A DNA stretch of 64,000 bases, from assembly GCA_025449115.1 (NCBI GenBank), contig JAHLKC010000043.1, forward strand, positions 62,001 to 126,000, in the 5' to 3' direction. The notes below the pieces were generated by a model. That model had not been told where the DNA came from. It saw only the letters and a program-made list of their open reading frames with translations, and did not search any database. Source of the DNA: Chytridium lagenaria. Its lineage: Eukaryota; Chytridiomycota; Chytridiomycetes; Chytridiales; Chytridiaceae. Of the stretch, positions 1-15,816 are shown in pieces; position 1 is the stretch's first letter, and each line of letters begins with the position of its first letter. Both the position numbers and the translations under genes were made by a program.

Positions 1-884
1 TCGGTGTTGAAGGGGTTGGTTTATCTTTACCAAGAACACAAGATTATTCATAGAGGTGTGTTTTTTGTCAAAACCTCTTTCTTGAATTATTGCTACCGAT
101 ATTCTCTTCATTTTTGTCTCCCAACCACTAAAAATGTCGGGTGCTTTATATTATGGGATAGACGTCAAGCCTAGCAATATTCTTCTTAACTCGGCGGGCC
201 AAGTTAAGATGGCAGACTTCGGCGTTTCTGGTGAACTCACAAATTCTATGGTCAAGACTTTTGTCGGCACGAGTGCGTATATGTCGGTGAGTAGACCAAA
301 CCATGTCGAAAGGAAAATTATGACATTTACTCTTGAGAAACGTTGAAAAACGTGTCTTTTGTTGTGTGGAGGCCAGTCGCTAATTTTTCGATATCAGCCC
401 GAACGTATTAAGGGCAACAGGTACTCTGTGCAATGCGACGTATGGAGTCTTGGTATCTCGTTGATGGAGTTAGCAATGGGGTCGCTTCCCGTTTCCAGCT
501 GACGGAAAGCCTCTCACTCTATTTGAACTTCTCGAATGCATTGTAGAAGAACCTCTCCCAAATCTACCCGACGGCAGGTTCTCGCAAACGTTCCAGGCTT
601 TTATCGGACGGTGCCTTATCAAGGATGACGCTCAAAGACCCAAACCCCAAGAACTTTTGGTTAGTTGTTATGCAAACCCACAGAGTTACTTTTGCTGTTG
701 TATCCTGGTTGTTTTTTTTGACTTAAGTTGTCCTTTTTCACTTTAGTCCGACCCATTCTGCACCTCAGCTGAAGCTAGCACTATCGATATGAGAAAGTGG
801 GCTGCCAACTACTTAAAGATAGCCAACGCGGATACAAATTCTGCTGCAGACTCCCTCGCAAAAATGGGTCTCGAAGGAAGATAA
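1..884 (+). CDS. MAP kinase kinase, Ste7/MEK-like (5' truncated by window)
   Basis: C-terminal half of a dual-specificity MAPKK, which phosphorylates a MAP kinase in a cytoplasmic cascade. Four exons fit: 1-55, 162-286, 398-659 and 747-884, all with GT-AG introns. Visible in order are the catalytic loop [11 protein letters not shown] (split by intron 1), the activation segment [20 protein letters not shown] followed by [27 protein letters not shown], and a C-terminal lobe ending MGLEGR-stop. The segment between DFG and SPE holds Ser and Thr at the usual MAPKKK-target positions. It resembles Ste7/Byr1/MEK1 more than Pbs2 or Mkk1. One extra base near 479-482 (after ELAMG) breaks the frame; the downstream [18 protein letters not shown] is family-typical, so this is a frame slip rather than a real end. 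The N-terminus and glycine loop lie outside the window. Confidence 0.9.
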
Positions 885-2004
885 AGGCTGTTTTTTATGA
901 TCTAAACCTGACTTATACGACCATACCCTAAACAAATATCCTCCGCGTTATCAATCTCTCCAATTCCTGCTACCTTTACCCCATTCACGCACCCTCCCAT
1001 TAGATTATGAACGTAATGCCACAATAACCTCCTTTAATCTTTTACCTTTATGTGTTTAAAAGGAATGTGAAATTGCGAAAGGTTTTTTTCACATGAGTTT
1101 TTTCTTCTTTCTAATTTACTTTTTGTGTCTCTTTCTTTCAGACATGAATAAGTGAAGTACTCCACATCTTTTCTTTTTAACCTTCGTTTCTTGTTCTTTT
1201 TCTTTATTTTCATCTTGTTCCTTTTTTTCCCTAAAGATATATTGGGCTGTTTGTGGTTTTTATGTCCATTATTACATCCTTTATGACTTTGCTTTGTTGT
1301 TATAAACTTGAGCAGTGGTTAGTTTTATTTTACGTGAACATAACTTACGTGCTTGAGTATGGTGGCGTCACTTTTATGAGAAAAGCAAAGGTAGAAACTA
1401 TTGCACAACCGGTAGAAAAGGAGGGTGTGCAAATTTTTCCTTAGTTTGAGATATCGGACAGCCTTCCAATTGCAGAACCCGTTTCTACCGTATGGTAGAA
1501 AAGGAGGTTTTCTTCTCCCTTTCTTTCCCTACATTTGATCTCTCCTTTTTTTCTTGTCTCTTCTCAGAGTCAAAACCTCCATTTTCCCCTCATACAAAAA
1601 CACTCGCACCTGCCGAGTCCGTCATTTTGCTTTCCTTTCATTCTTTGCATTCCTTGTTTTTATTTTCATTTCATTCAAGCGCATCCACTACACCTCATCC
1701 ATCCATCCATCCCTCCCTCACTCCTTCCTGTTGTTGTTGCAGTTTCTTGTGTATTGTTTTTCTCCTCCCCTTATCTTTATTTCATTCCTACCACTTTTTT
1801 GCACACCTCCCTACTTCCTTGCCTCATCGCTGCGCTTTATTATTGAACGATCAAACGTTTACACCTTCATCCATCCCTGGGACAAAAGACAAAGACTTCC
1901 AAGCTTCACTTAATCTAGAGAGAGAAGAGACAAACAATCATCCATATCTTAGGATCTCATCCAATCTTCAACCTCAAGTACTTTGAAATCAACCCTAATT
2001 AATC
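885..2004. promoter_or_regulatory. Intergenic region with pyrimidine-rich leader
   Basis: No supported gene. The stretch holds the 3' flank of the MAPKK gene and then a long C/T-rich tract (about 1500-1880, runs of CTT, TCC and CATC) leading to the ATG at 2005. The tract gives open frames on the plus strand rich in Ser, Phe and Leu, but they overlap in three frames, contain repeats such as CATCCATCCATC, and resemble nothing. It looks like promoter plus 5' untranslated leader. Confidence 0.5.
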
Positions 2005-3106
2005 ATGTCTAACCTCGTCCCCGCTCCCCTTGGTAAGGATTTATTTCTTCTTTCAAGTGCGGAGGACTATATTATTTAATATGGATCGAACGCCAATGCA
2101 TGCGGATCATGCATTACACTGGATTACTTCTCCGAAGCATGGGGCATGGGCTCGCAAAATGATGACTTTGTCACAGTGGATTTTTTGGTGCTGGCTGCTG
2201 GCTGTGGAGGCACAACTCAGCTTAAGGGGCACCTCCCTTCGATAATTAAGGATATCTTTTTTTGAAAAATCTCGATTTTTTGACTGACCCACGCCTCCCC
2301 ACACGACCTTCTGCATCATGTTTATCACAGATGTCATCGGTTTTGTCTACTGCCCTCCAGGATGGGATGAGCACCGTCTTCGGTCTGGTCCCGATGCCGA
2401 AGCCATTGGGTAAGTGTTTCAGTGGATACTGCACTTGTCGTGCCTGCAACCTTGCCTGAGATCCTGCTTTCTTTGCTTGATCATGCTTGATATGATCCTC
2501 ATGATCATTGTTTCAAATTGATGGACAAGATGGCGTACTTGTCTTGCGCTACGCTATACTATCTCGTTAGAGTTGTTCAGGGACGCATATTCTAATGCTT
2601 CGCATTTAGCAAAATCGCTATGGACACCTACACCGACATCTCTTACATCAAGGACAAGAACGCTATCCAAATTTCTGGAGAAACCCATGACGATGTTTAC
2701 AAAGCGTGAGTGTCTCGTTTCGTTTGACTAGAGGACCATTATAAACAAAAGATTGCACGGCTGACGTGGTCTATCGCACTTTCCCACGCCTTAATTTTTG
2801 TTTCAAAATGTCTTTTTTGAGGACTTGCTGTGTGATTTCTTCTGAACCTTTACCCTTAAATACAGCCAAAACCAACTCAACAGCCTCTTCTTCCCCGTCA
2901 TCGTCAAGTCTAAGCGCCAGTGGGCTCGCCCCGACCGCCCCGGAAGCTGGGGCCAGCGTCGCGACAGCTCAGGCCCGACCACCCCTACCACCGGCCATGG
3001 TCTTCGCAAGATGAAATCCGAGAGTGCTCTCGGCATGTCCAACCGCCCGGTTGGACCTCACGGTCCCGTCATGCCCCAGGCTCAGACCGCCACTGGATGG
3101 CGCTAA
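2005..3106 (+). CDS. Small KH-like protein, 147 aa, unassigned
   Basis: Four exons (2005-2032, 2331-2409, 2610-2705, 2866-3106) join to exactly 444 nt, giving 147 residues plus TAA. This is one of the few genes here that splices cleanly without a frame slip. It begins MSNLVPAPLDVIGFVYCPPG and ends QTATGWR. Residues about 35-78 (from AIGKIAMDTYTDISYI to ISGETHDDVYKAQNQLNSLF) have the helix-strand-strand-helix pattern and the I-x-I-x-G...A...L spacing of a KH-type RNA-binding fold, but a canonical GxxG loop is not clear. The C-terminal 55 residues are basic and rich in Gly, Pro, Arg and Ser, as expected of a disordered nucleic-acid-binding tail. Exon structure is confident; function is only inferred and no family is firmly recognised. 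Confidence 0.65.
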
Positions 3107-3492
3107 ATATCACAATCACACGGTCTCGTTATTATTGTCTTTGGACTCGAAAGTCCATCCAAATTCCTTCTTTGTTGCTATATGTCCTTGACTTTTTAAT
3201 TGATTCACTTTTCGACTTTGTTTGCTACCATTGCCAACTTTACGTGCTTTTACATTTCTCCTGTTTATATTTCTCCTGGCTACAGATGAGGTTTTTATGA
3301 AAAGGATGGGGAAGGTCAGCAGTGCGCACTGTGTGTTTGTGTGTGGTCGTACTTACCACGTTATGTGTCTAAAATACGGTAACCGAAAGATTTTTTTGAC
3401 AAGGAAACCTGACACCGTCAACCACTTCATTCACTTTTTAAAGTATATAAGGCCGAAGACCACACTACATATTAAAGATTATATTGTTTATC
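3107..3492. promoter_or_regulatory. Intergenic spacer with TATA-like element
   Basis: Holds the 3' flank of the KH-like gene and the promoter of the TPGS2-like gene. A TATA-type motif, TATATAA at 3444-3450, sits about 43 bases before the ATG at 3493. No other gene is seen. Confidence 0.4.
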
Positions 3493-5654
3493 ATGTCCAT
3501 ACAGACCACACATCCAAATGCCATCACCCTTCAGACATCATCCACACCTTCTTCATGTCCTCAGACAACCACTTCATCCCCCTCCGCCTTTCAGCAACGG
3601 CAATACTCTTCCACATTCTCCTCACCAGGTAGAGCCACTCTTCCCAATTCTGCTGCTGCTGCCAATGCCTCCCTGAGATCGCATGAAGGAGCTGGATTAC
3701 AACGGAAAGAATTCGACTCGGCCTCGGCCTTGATCTCGCCGTCTTATTCAGGATCATCCAACGCGACAGGCTCTTACCTGTCGTCTCACGGATCCGGGTC
3801 CTTTGGTTGCCGCAGCTCCGGATGTTTTTTCAACAGTAATGGCGGCGGCATCTACGTCCACGCGAATTCAGCATCGGCGTACTGGCTCATCTTCAGCCCC
3901 ATTTCAAAATGACACCTCGTCGTCACCATTCTCAAACACAAGCTCATCATCATCAGCATCATCGTCAAACCGACATGCTTTTTCCACCTCCTCTGCACAT
4001 CATCGTGATAATTCCTTTCGTGGCCGCCCTAATATCACCTCAAACCATTTAAATCTCTCTTCACCTTCTCCTACCACCTACCCTTTCCATCACCACACCA
4101 CACCCGTCACCAGCGTTCCTCCCAACATGCGGAAGCATCAGGCCCTTGCCGCGCTCCTCGGAGGCGCGCTCTCATACCTCGAATCCTGTCCCGGTGTGTG
4201 TGAAGTCAAGCTTTGCTCCCAACCGCCTGTCACAGCAGCCGCTATTCAATCCTGGGAATCTAAAAATCTCGCCATCATCGCTGCTTCATCTGCCTCCCCT
4301 GTGATCACCTCGCCAACCGCATCTCCAAATTGCACTCCACCGTCATCCACATTCGCTCCGCCTCCACCACCCCTCAAAGGCTTGTTTGGATCAACCAGCA
4401 ACCACCCTATCTCCCAATGTAGGTGGATGCCGCAAGACCTCGCAGGTCTCTACTCCATGACAGACGGGCTGTCGGTTCAATGGAGTGTCCGTTTTGGTAG
4501 CGATCCCGAACAAGCCATGGTGTTGGGATGCATGCACATCAACTCCATCGATCGCTTATAAGAGTCGATACGCCTGCCTTAACTACTTACTCGGCTGCGG
4601 CTCCCGCCACATCGACTTCAGAAAAGGAGAGACCTGCAACAACTCCTTCACCAAGAAAAGCTGGACGGATCCCTACATCACTCAAAGGAAGCCCCCATCC
4701 TCCCGGCCCTTCATACCTCCTCCACGACACGCAGACCCACGGCAAAATCTGTCTCTGTTTTCCAACACGTCGTGCCACGCATGCATCAGCGCCAACCCCA
4801 TCCCCTACAGTATGGTTCCAGGATACGGGTGGAGCATGGTACCCACTCGCGCCGTCGTTTTCCGCGTTTTTTCCGGTTAATGGTGGTGCATCTAGGCGTG
4901 CTGGGATGGCATATGGGGATGACGGAGACGGGGATGGGGTAATGGATTGGATTGGTTAGGATTCTATTCAGTGGAGAGGGCCGCGTTGTCGAGAAGGATT
5001 AGGGCGTTGTTGGTGGGACCGTTTAGACAGAGTCCTACGGCAGTTGCTATTTTAAATGCGGCGATGGGGGTTACAGGCGTAGCTGGTCAAGGAGGGGGAA
5101 AGGGATGTGGGGTACAGGGTGCGGTCCCGGTGGCTGCGGTGCCGGCTGTTGGGGGGCAAAGTGGGGTTGACGCGGCTGTTCTAACGGGAGCCGCTGGGAC
5201 GGTAAATGCTACTGTGCCTTCAACGGCGACTTCAGCTCCGCCCAATCCTTCGTTTCAAACTACAACAAATCTGGAAGGTGAAGAAGGCGGTGACGTAGGA
5301 TGGGATCTCGAACGTACGTTATCCAATATCCGCGTCAACATTTCCTCGCGAAAAACAGGCCCTATTGATTCCGCCTTCCCTTCTACACAATCCCTTCACT
5401 CAATGTCCACATCGTCCGCCGCAATGATGGTATCTAATGGTGGAGGAGCGTCGACTGGGATGTCTGCGTCAGCTGCACTAACATCACGACCCAGCACCGC
5501 GTCGGAGAGGGAGCCTAGAATATCTTCAGCATCTGTCGGGTCTTCCATGACGGGGATGATGGCTTCTGGTTCAAATGGTACATTGGCATCATTGGGTGAA
5601 AGAAGTAGTAGACGCGCAGGCACTGCGCCAACGACGCGAAGAGGGGAGCGGTGA
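3493..5654 (+). CDS. Tubulin polyglutamylase complex subunit 2-like (TPGS2), SMI1/KNR4-type domain
   Basis: TPGS2 is a non-catalytic subunit of the complex that adds glutamate chains to tubulin of cilia, centrioles and neurons. The family match is by order of motifs: ALSYLESCPGVCEVKL, SWESKN, MPQDLAGLYSMTDGLSVQWS, LGCMHINSIDRL, then GKICLCF, WFQDTGGAWYPLAPSFSAFF, RLMVVHLGVLGW, and DWLGFYSVERA. A Ser/Thr/Ala-rich N-terminal extension of about 200 residues (ATG at 3493, MSIQTTHPN) and a Gly/Ala/Ser-rich C-terminal tail make it longer than the roughly 300-residue animal protein. The reading frame changes about four times (near 3790-3800, 4555-4562, the T6 run near 4870, and 4921-4942), always with the family alignment continuing. 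No intron is needed. The family call rests on my recall of the animal proteins and should be tested by profile search. A flagellated host would explain its presence. Confidence 0.75.
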
Positions 5655-5796
5655 AGCAATGTTTCATGTTGTTTCATGAAATTTCCTTTTGATAAGGGGC
5701 TTGACACAACACTTCTGCACGGGACCACCAATTCACTTTGAAAAAAAAGCCATCCTATTTTCGCAGTTTGTACGGGATCTTCAGATATCCGAGCAC

Positions 5797-5804
5797 TATA
5801 TAAA
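5797..5804 (+). promoter_or_regulatory. TATA box of the ACMSD gene
   Basis: TATATAAA lies about 103 bases upstream of the ATG at 5907, within the 252-base gap after the TPGS2-like stop. The position suits a core promoter element; there is no experimental support. Confidence 0.45.
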
Positions 5805-5906
5805 GTACAGCACACACAACAGCCAACGCTTTCGTATACTTCAAAGTATATAGCATCAGTAAAAAAAAACAAAGCTTTAGAGCTGAGACGCAAAAGAACG
5901 GACAGT

Positions 5907-7780
5907 ATGGATTCCATGGAAATCACCCCTGCTACTCCAGCACCGGAGCAACAACATGACCACGAAAGCCAGCAGCAACCCTACTCTTGCGGATGCTCTT
6001 CAACGTCTGCCTCTACCACTACATCACAGAAGAAGCCGTTCAGGGTTGACATCCACACTCATATCATGCCGAGGCAGTTGCCTGATCTTAACCAGAAGTA
6101 TGGCTATGGAGGTGATTAGACGATTTCCGTTTCTCATCTCTTTTGAATCAACGGGGTATTCAAAGGATGCTGAATTGTTTTGGTTATGGATGATGAGTTC
6201 TAATACGTCTTTTGGTTTTGACATGGTGGGCTGATTAGGCTGGATCTCTGTTCAGACTACTCCAGAGGTACGTCAAACTATCTTTCTTTCACCTATTTCT
6301 TTCTCTTAGCACTCTAAATCCTTTATCTGCATTGTTTATATAACTCCAAAGCTAACTATGTTGCTTTTTGGGAACAGGGCAATGCTACCATGTACCTTGA
6401 CGGAAAGCATTTCAGAGATGTGGAATGTAACTGCTGGAAGCCTGAGGAACGTATTCATGATATGGCGAAAACGGGAGTGGATCTTCAGGTTTGTTCCAAC
6501 CGTTTTGAAGCCTTGTCGTTATGCGTCTTGACTTCATGTTTGAAGTATTACTAACCATGATCATACTCAGATCATCTCTACCATTCCTGTTTTCTTTAAC
6601 TACTGGGCAAAGCCGGAGCACTGTCTCGATTTAGCCAGGTAAGCCGAGGTGTAAAGTAAAACACATGGTTGCAATTCAAAGACTCTAACACTGAAACCTT
6701 ATAGATATTTGAACGACAACATTGCCCAGACCTGCAGTTTGTACCCGACCAAGTTTGTTGGCCTTGCTACTCTTCCCATGCAGGCTCCTGAATTGGCTGT
6801 TCAGGAGCTTAAACGTTGCGTTGAGGAACTCGGATTGCCTGGAATTCAAATTGGAAGTCACGTTAACGGTACGATAGTAATGATTTCGTCAGGAAACGAT
6901 GCTGACTTTGTTATTTACTTGTCTTTTTTTGTAAAGACTGGAACCTTGATGCCCCAGAGCTTGAGCCAATCTGGACTGTGAGTTTTTCTCTTTCATAATC
7001 GCGATTTCCATATTGTAGGAATCTCGACTGAAGCTTCTTTGTTTTAGGCCTGCGAAGAGCTTGATGTATCTGTATTCATCCATCCTTGGGACATGGAGAA
7101 TAAGGGGTGCGTCATTTTCTGCACTTGATCTTGTTCAGTTTGGAATCTCACTGACCTTTTCTGTTTCTTTAGTCGTATGGAGAAGTACTGGTTCCCATGG
7201 TTAATAGGCATGCCGTGCGAAACGACCATGGCTATCTCTTCTCTCATTTTCGGGGGTGTGCTGGAAGCGTCACCCTAAGCTCCGTGTCTCTCTTGCTCAT
7301 GGTGGTGGATCCTTCCCGTTCACCATTGGTCGTATTGAACATGGATACCAGGTTCGCCCGGATCTTTGCGCGACCAAGTGCAAGCAGAACCCTCTGTAAG
7401 CCACATTATAATCGGGCTTTCTGTCTGTATGCTTGCTAACACTATTTCAAAGATCATACCTTGGTCGGATTTGGACTGATTCGCTCGTCCACGACGAGGA
7501 CGCGCTCAGACTCCCTTATTAAGAAAATTGGCATTGACAAGATCATGCTTGGCAGTGACTACCCCTTCCCATGTAAGGATCTCCCAATGTCCTACTTTTT
7601 TAACTATTTTCATATCTCTATTTAGTGGGAGAGCATAACCCTGGAAGCCTCGTCGATTCTTGCGAGTGGTTGAGCCCGGAAGAGAAGGCTATGCTTCTTG
7701 GTGGGAATGCGCTGAAGTTCTTCAAGCTTGAGGAGAGGGACTTTGAGAATGCGATGGAGGAGGGTGGTGCCTCTGCTTGA
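5907..7780 (+). CDS. 2-amino-3-carboxymuconate-6-semialdehyde decarboxylase (ACMSD)
   Basis: Zinc-dependent amidohydrolase-fold decarboxylase that converts ACMS to 2-aminomuconate semialdehyde, diverting tryptophan/kynurenine carbon away from quinolinate and NAD. About ten exons fit: 5907-6111, 6239-6267, 6378-6488, 6571-6638, 6705-6868, 6937-6977, 7048-7106, 7173-7395, 7453-7572 and 7626-7780. Diagnostic stretches are VDIHTHIMP (metal His pair), YGYGGWI, NCWKPEERI, STIPVFFNYWAKPEH, LATLPMQAPELAVQELKRC, GIQIGSHVNDWNLDAPEL, FIHPWDM, LAHGGGSFPFTIGRIEHGY and MLGSDYPFPLGEH. All expected metal and active-site segments are present. The first 40 residues are a low-complexity extension with a Cys-Gly-Cys. 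Two single-base insertions (near 7267, and 7514 in a CCC run) break exons 8 and 9; flanking sequence is fully conserved. Confidence 0.93.
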
Positions 7781-8346
7781 TTTTGGTTAAACTACAAACG
7801 TCCCTCTCAATCATATTTACATCTGTCATTATCCGCATACTTCTCTAAATCCCCCTTTACTTTCAGCGATCTCTATTTCTTCCATCCCTTGCTTTATTTT
7901 GTAGGGTTTTTTTTAAATTTTTTTTGTTGAGCTTGCCTTGTGGGGTTCATTTATCGTTGATTTCTATCTTATGGTGTTCGTAGGATTGCTCCTGTTTGTT
8001 AGTTAACATCGACGATATCATTCGCTAAATCAGTCCATCAAATGTTTGTTTCCAAATTCTGCTGACGATGATCATTTCTACTGTGTGTAAGCTCGATACT
8101 TGCTTTTGTTGTAGTGTGTCCGCCGATGTCATTAGAAATTAAGAATGGGCTTTTTTCTGACTCTTGAAAAAAATGTCCATACAAAAACGGCTGGTTGGGA
8201 GATGGAGATTTGTCTTAGTGATTTTTGATAAGATCAATTGATATTTACATACTGAATATTAAATAAAGGAAGGAAAAAGTTAAAACAGTCCCTGACAGCA
8301 CTTTTCATCACATTCACGAACTACGTACAAAGTTGACGCAAAAGGA
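7781..8346. other. Intergenic spacer
   Basis: T-rich 3' flank of ACMSD followed by an A/T-rich promoter region for AROM. No coding or RNA feature is seen. Confidence 0.5.
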
Positions 8347-13316
<4,970 letters not shown>

Positions 13317-13572
13317 TTTTTTGTTTGATATTGGAGTGTATCTTTATTTGTTACTTCTTCTATCACAATTCAGGATGACTGAATCTTTATATTTCTTTGG
13401 TAATCCCAACACCAATCTTTTTCCTACTTCCTTCTGTGTTTTAAAACTCTTTAAAATGTAACAATGATCTGCACATAAACGGTGGCTTTATTATATTCTC
13501 TTTGCCAAAGGAAAGTAAACGGTCTTGAATTTTCAACACGTCGCAAAGAATTCATTTGCCGAGATTGTTGTC

Positions 13573-15392
13573 ATGCATTTCATCAGAAGGCTCGCCTCTT
13601 CGCAGGCATCGTAGGCCAGCTCAAGCATTCGCCATTCCCATCGCACAACGAGGTCTCTTGCAACCATGTCCATGAGATGCTATCAAAATCAGGTGGCTGG
13701 GTAATCCTCTCGATCGATTCTCGGAAGGTCATCCAGAAGTCCTCCTGCCAACACTGTAAGCGCCATCCATCTTTCGAAGACAAATATCAATGCATTCGTG
13801 ATGGAATGTGTTCAATACTACTTTTTTTCATTCTTGACGTTTGGGGATGTGACGATACGTTTCCATATCAGATATTCTTTTTGTTCCGCAAGCCAGGTGA
13901 GCTTCTAATTTCCCTATTTTGTTAACTTGTTCTTGATCTTCTCTCTTGCTAATTCTGCCTTTTCTTTGACACCAGTGTGTACGTAATCGAAGTATGTACT
14001 TTGCATTTAATGCTGCATGAAACTTATATTTAAACTTGCATAACAGCGTTTTGGAAAGTTTGATCGCATCTTGGAGCCTGTAAGTATTTCTGCTCACTTT
14101 TTTTTTTGGTACTTATTAATTCTGATATCATTTATGGATAGGGTCTATCATTTTTGGTGCCTGTCATCGACAGAATCAAGTACGTTCAGTCGTTGAAAGA
14201 GAATACTGTTGAAATTCCAACCCAAAGCGCTATCACTCAAGGTCATTGGGTTTTTTATTTACGTTGCTAAATACAATGCAGAAACGTCACGTTGGAAATT
14301 GACGGTTTCTTTACTACAGAATGAAGATCCGTACAAGGTATTATCTTTATTTAGCTGTGGTATGATTCTGTTGTGTTAGGCATCATATGAGTTCAAGACC
14401 CTGATCGCTGTTACCAACTTGCGCAACCACGATGGTGAGCGTTTCTAGTCTTCTATAATATCTCTCAAGAATTGCACTTAACTTAAAATAGAGAGCAGAG
14501 ATTGGTCAATTGACTCTGGATCGGACGTTGGCGGAAAGGACACAACTCAACATTAACATTGTGAATGCTATCAATTCTGCGGCGTACGATTGGGCATTAA
14601 GTGTTTAAGGTGTAGTTGTTTATGCATATGTCCCCCACAGCTCTTCATAGGTATTTACGATAAATTAAGGTACGAGATCAGAGATATTCATCCTCCGGAA
14701 AATGTCGTCGCTGCTATGCACCAGCAGGTTAGCGCTGAGCGAAAGAAGCGTGCCGAGATCTTAGAGAGTGAGGGTGCAAGGTAACTTTTTATGCTCTCTG
14801 AAAGATAGCGCATTGTCGAGAGTTTGAATACTTACGCGCTTAATTATTACAGGCAATCTGCTATCAACGTTGCGGAAGTACCAAGCAGTCTATGATTCTT
14901 GAATCTGAGGCAAAGAAAGCTGAGCAGATTAACCAGGCTGAAGGTATGTCATTCGTCTCTTTTACTATGCTCGTCATTGTAGTAGAACAATTGCTGAACG
15001 ATGCGTTGTCGCAATCTAGGTGAGAACAGATCAATCTTGCTCAAGGCCGAAGCCACTGCTGTGGCCATCGAGCGCGTGGCAGAAGCCATTAGAAAGAACG
15101 GGGCCGCGGGACAGGATGCAATTTCTCTCACCGTTGCAGAAAAGTACATTGACGCGTTTGGTAACATCGCCAAGCAGGGAACGACTGTTGTTGTCCCGAG
15201 CAATGTTTCGGACGCGTAAGTTTACTTCTGCTTTCGGGTTTCGTTCCATTAGTAGCCTGTAATCTGACACATTTCTTTCTTTACGACGCAATTAGCGCCG
15301 GAATCGTTACGCAGCTAATGACTGTCTTTGATTCTGTGCGTAGAAAGCCAGAATTGATCGTGGATTCCACCAAGTCTGATGAATCAAGGTGA
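13573..15392 (+). CDS. Stomatin-like protein 2 (SLP-2), mitochondrial SPFH protein
   Basis: SLP-2 proteins are inner-membrane-associated SPFH scaffolds that bind cardiolipin and prohibitins. The first exon gives MHFIRRLASSQAS and further basic, Ser/Ala/Gln-rich sequence, a good mitochondrial presequence. Later exons read ILFVPQA, SVYVIERFGKFDRILEPGL, FLVPVIDRIKYVQSLKENTV, NVTLEIDGFFTT, DPYKASYE, AEIGQLTLDRTLAERTQLN, NAINSAAYDWGIKCLRYEIRD, QQVSAERKKRAEILESEGAR, QSAIN, LKAEATAVAIERVAEAIRK, SLTVAEKYIDAFGNIAKQGT and TTVVVPSN, matching animal STOML2 in order. About nine introns. Slips occur near 13610, 14285, 14325, 14400 and 14870. The N-terminal exon joins before ILFVPQ are uncertain. It stands just upstream of a second SPFH gene. 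Confidence 0.88.
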
Positions 15393-15816
15393 ACCGGTGG
15401 TTTTATTTCACATTGTTGTAAGACAAATGGCAGAGATGATGATGAAATGGAGCGGAATAGGATGTAATAGATATATGTTTTTGCGTATCATTCATGAGTG
15501 TGGTGAGCGATGAAGCAAAGAATGCTGGTTTGCTCGACGATCATACGTAGACGCGCTATGTATGTGGTGACTCACTTGATGACCTCTGGTACTGTAACAC
15601 CGTCTCAAAAAAAATGTGAAAAAATCTCTCTAACTCTGTGGGGTGTTGGTTGCATCACTTTTTCTTTTTTTTCTTCCTTTCGAATTTCTTGCCCCTCTTT
15701 GGAGACGAGAACAAACCGAGACGACGGCATAACCTGGAGGAGATATTGCCCATAACAGCGTCATCTGTAGAAACACTCCACGACACCTCTCACATTCACA
15801 CACAACACCAGCAGCC
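15393..15816. other. Spacer between the two SPFH genes
   Basis: About 420 bases holding the 3' flank of the SLP-2 gene, a TC-rich tract (15650-15700) and the promoter of the next gene. No gene seen. Confidence 0.5.

Noticed and set aside
1492..1986. Three overlapping plus-strand ORFs in the C/T-rich tract
   Set aside because: All three frames are open because the tract lacks purines; residues are Ser/Phe/Leu/His repeats with no conservation.
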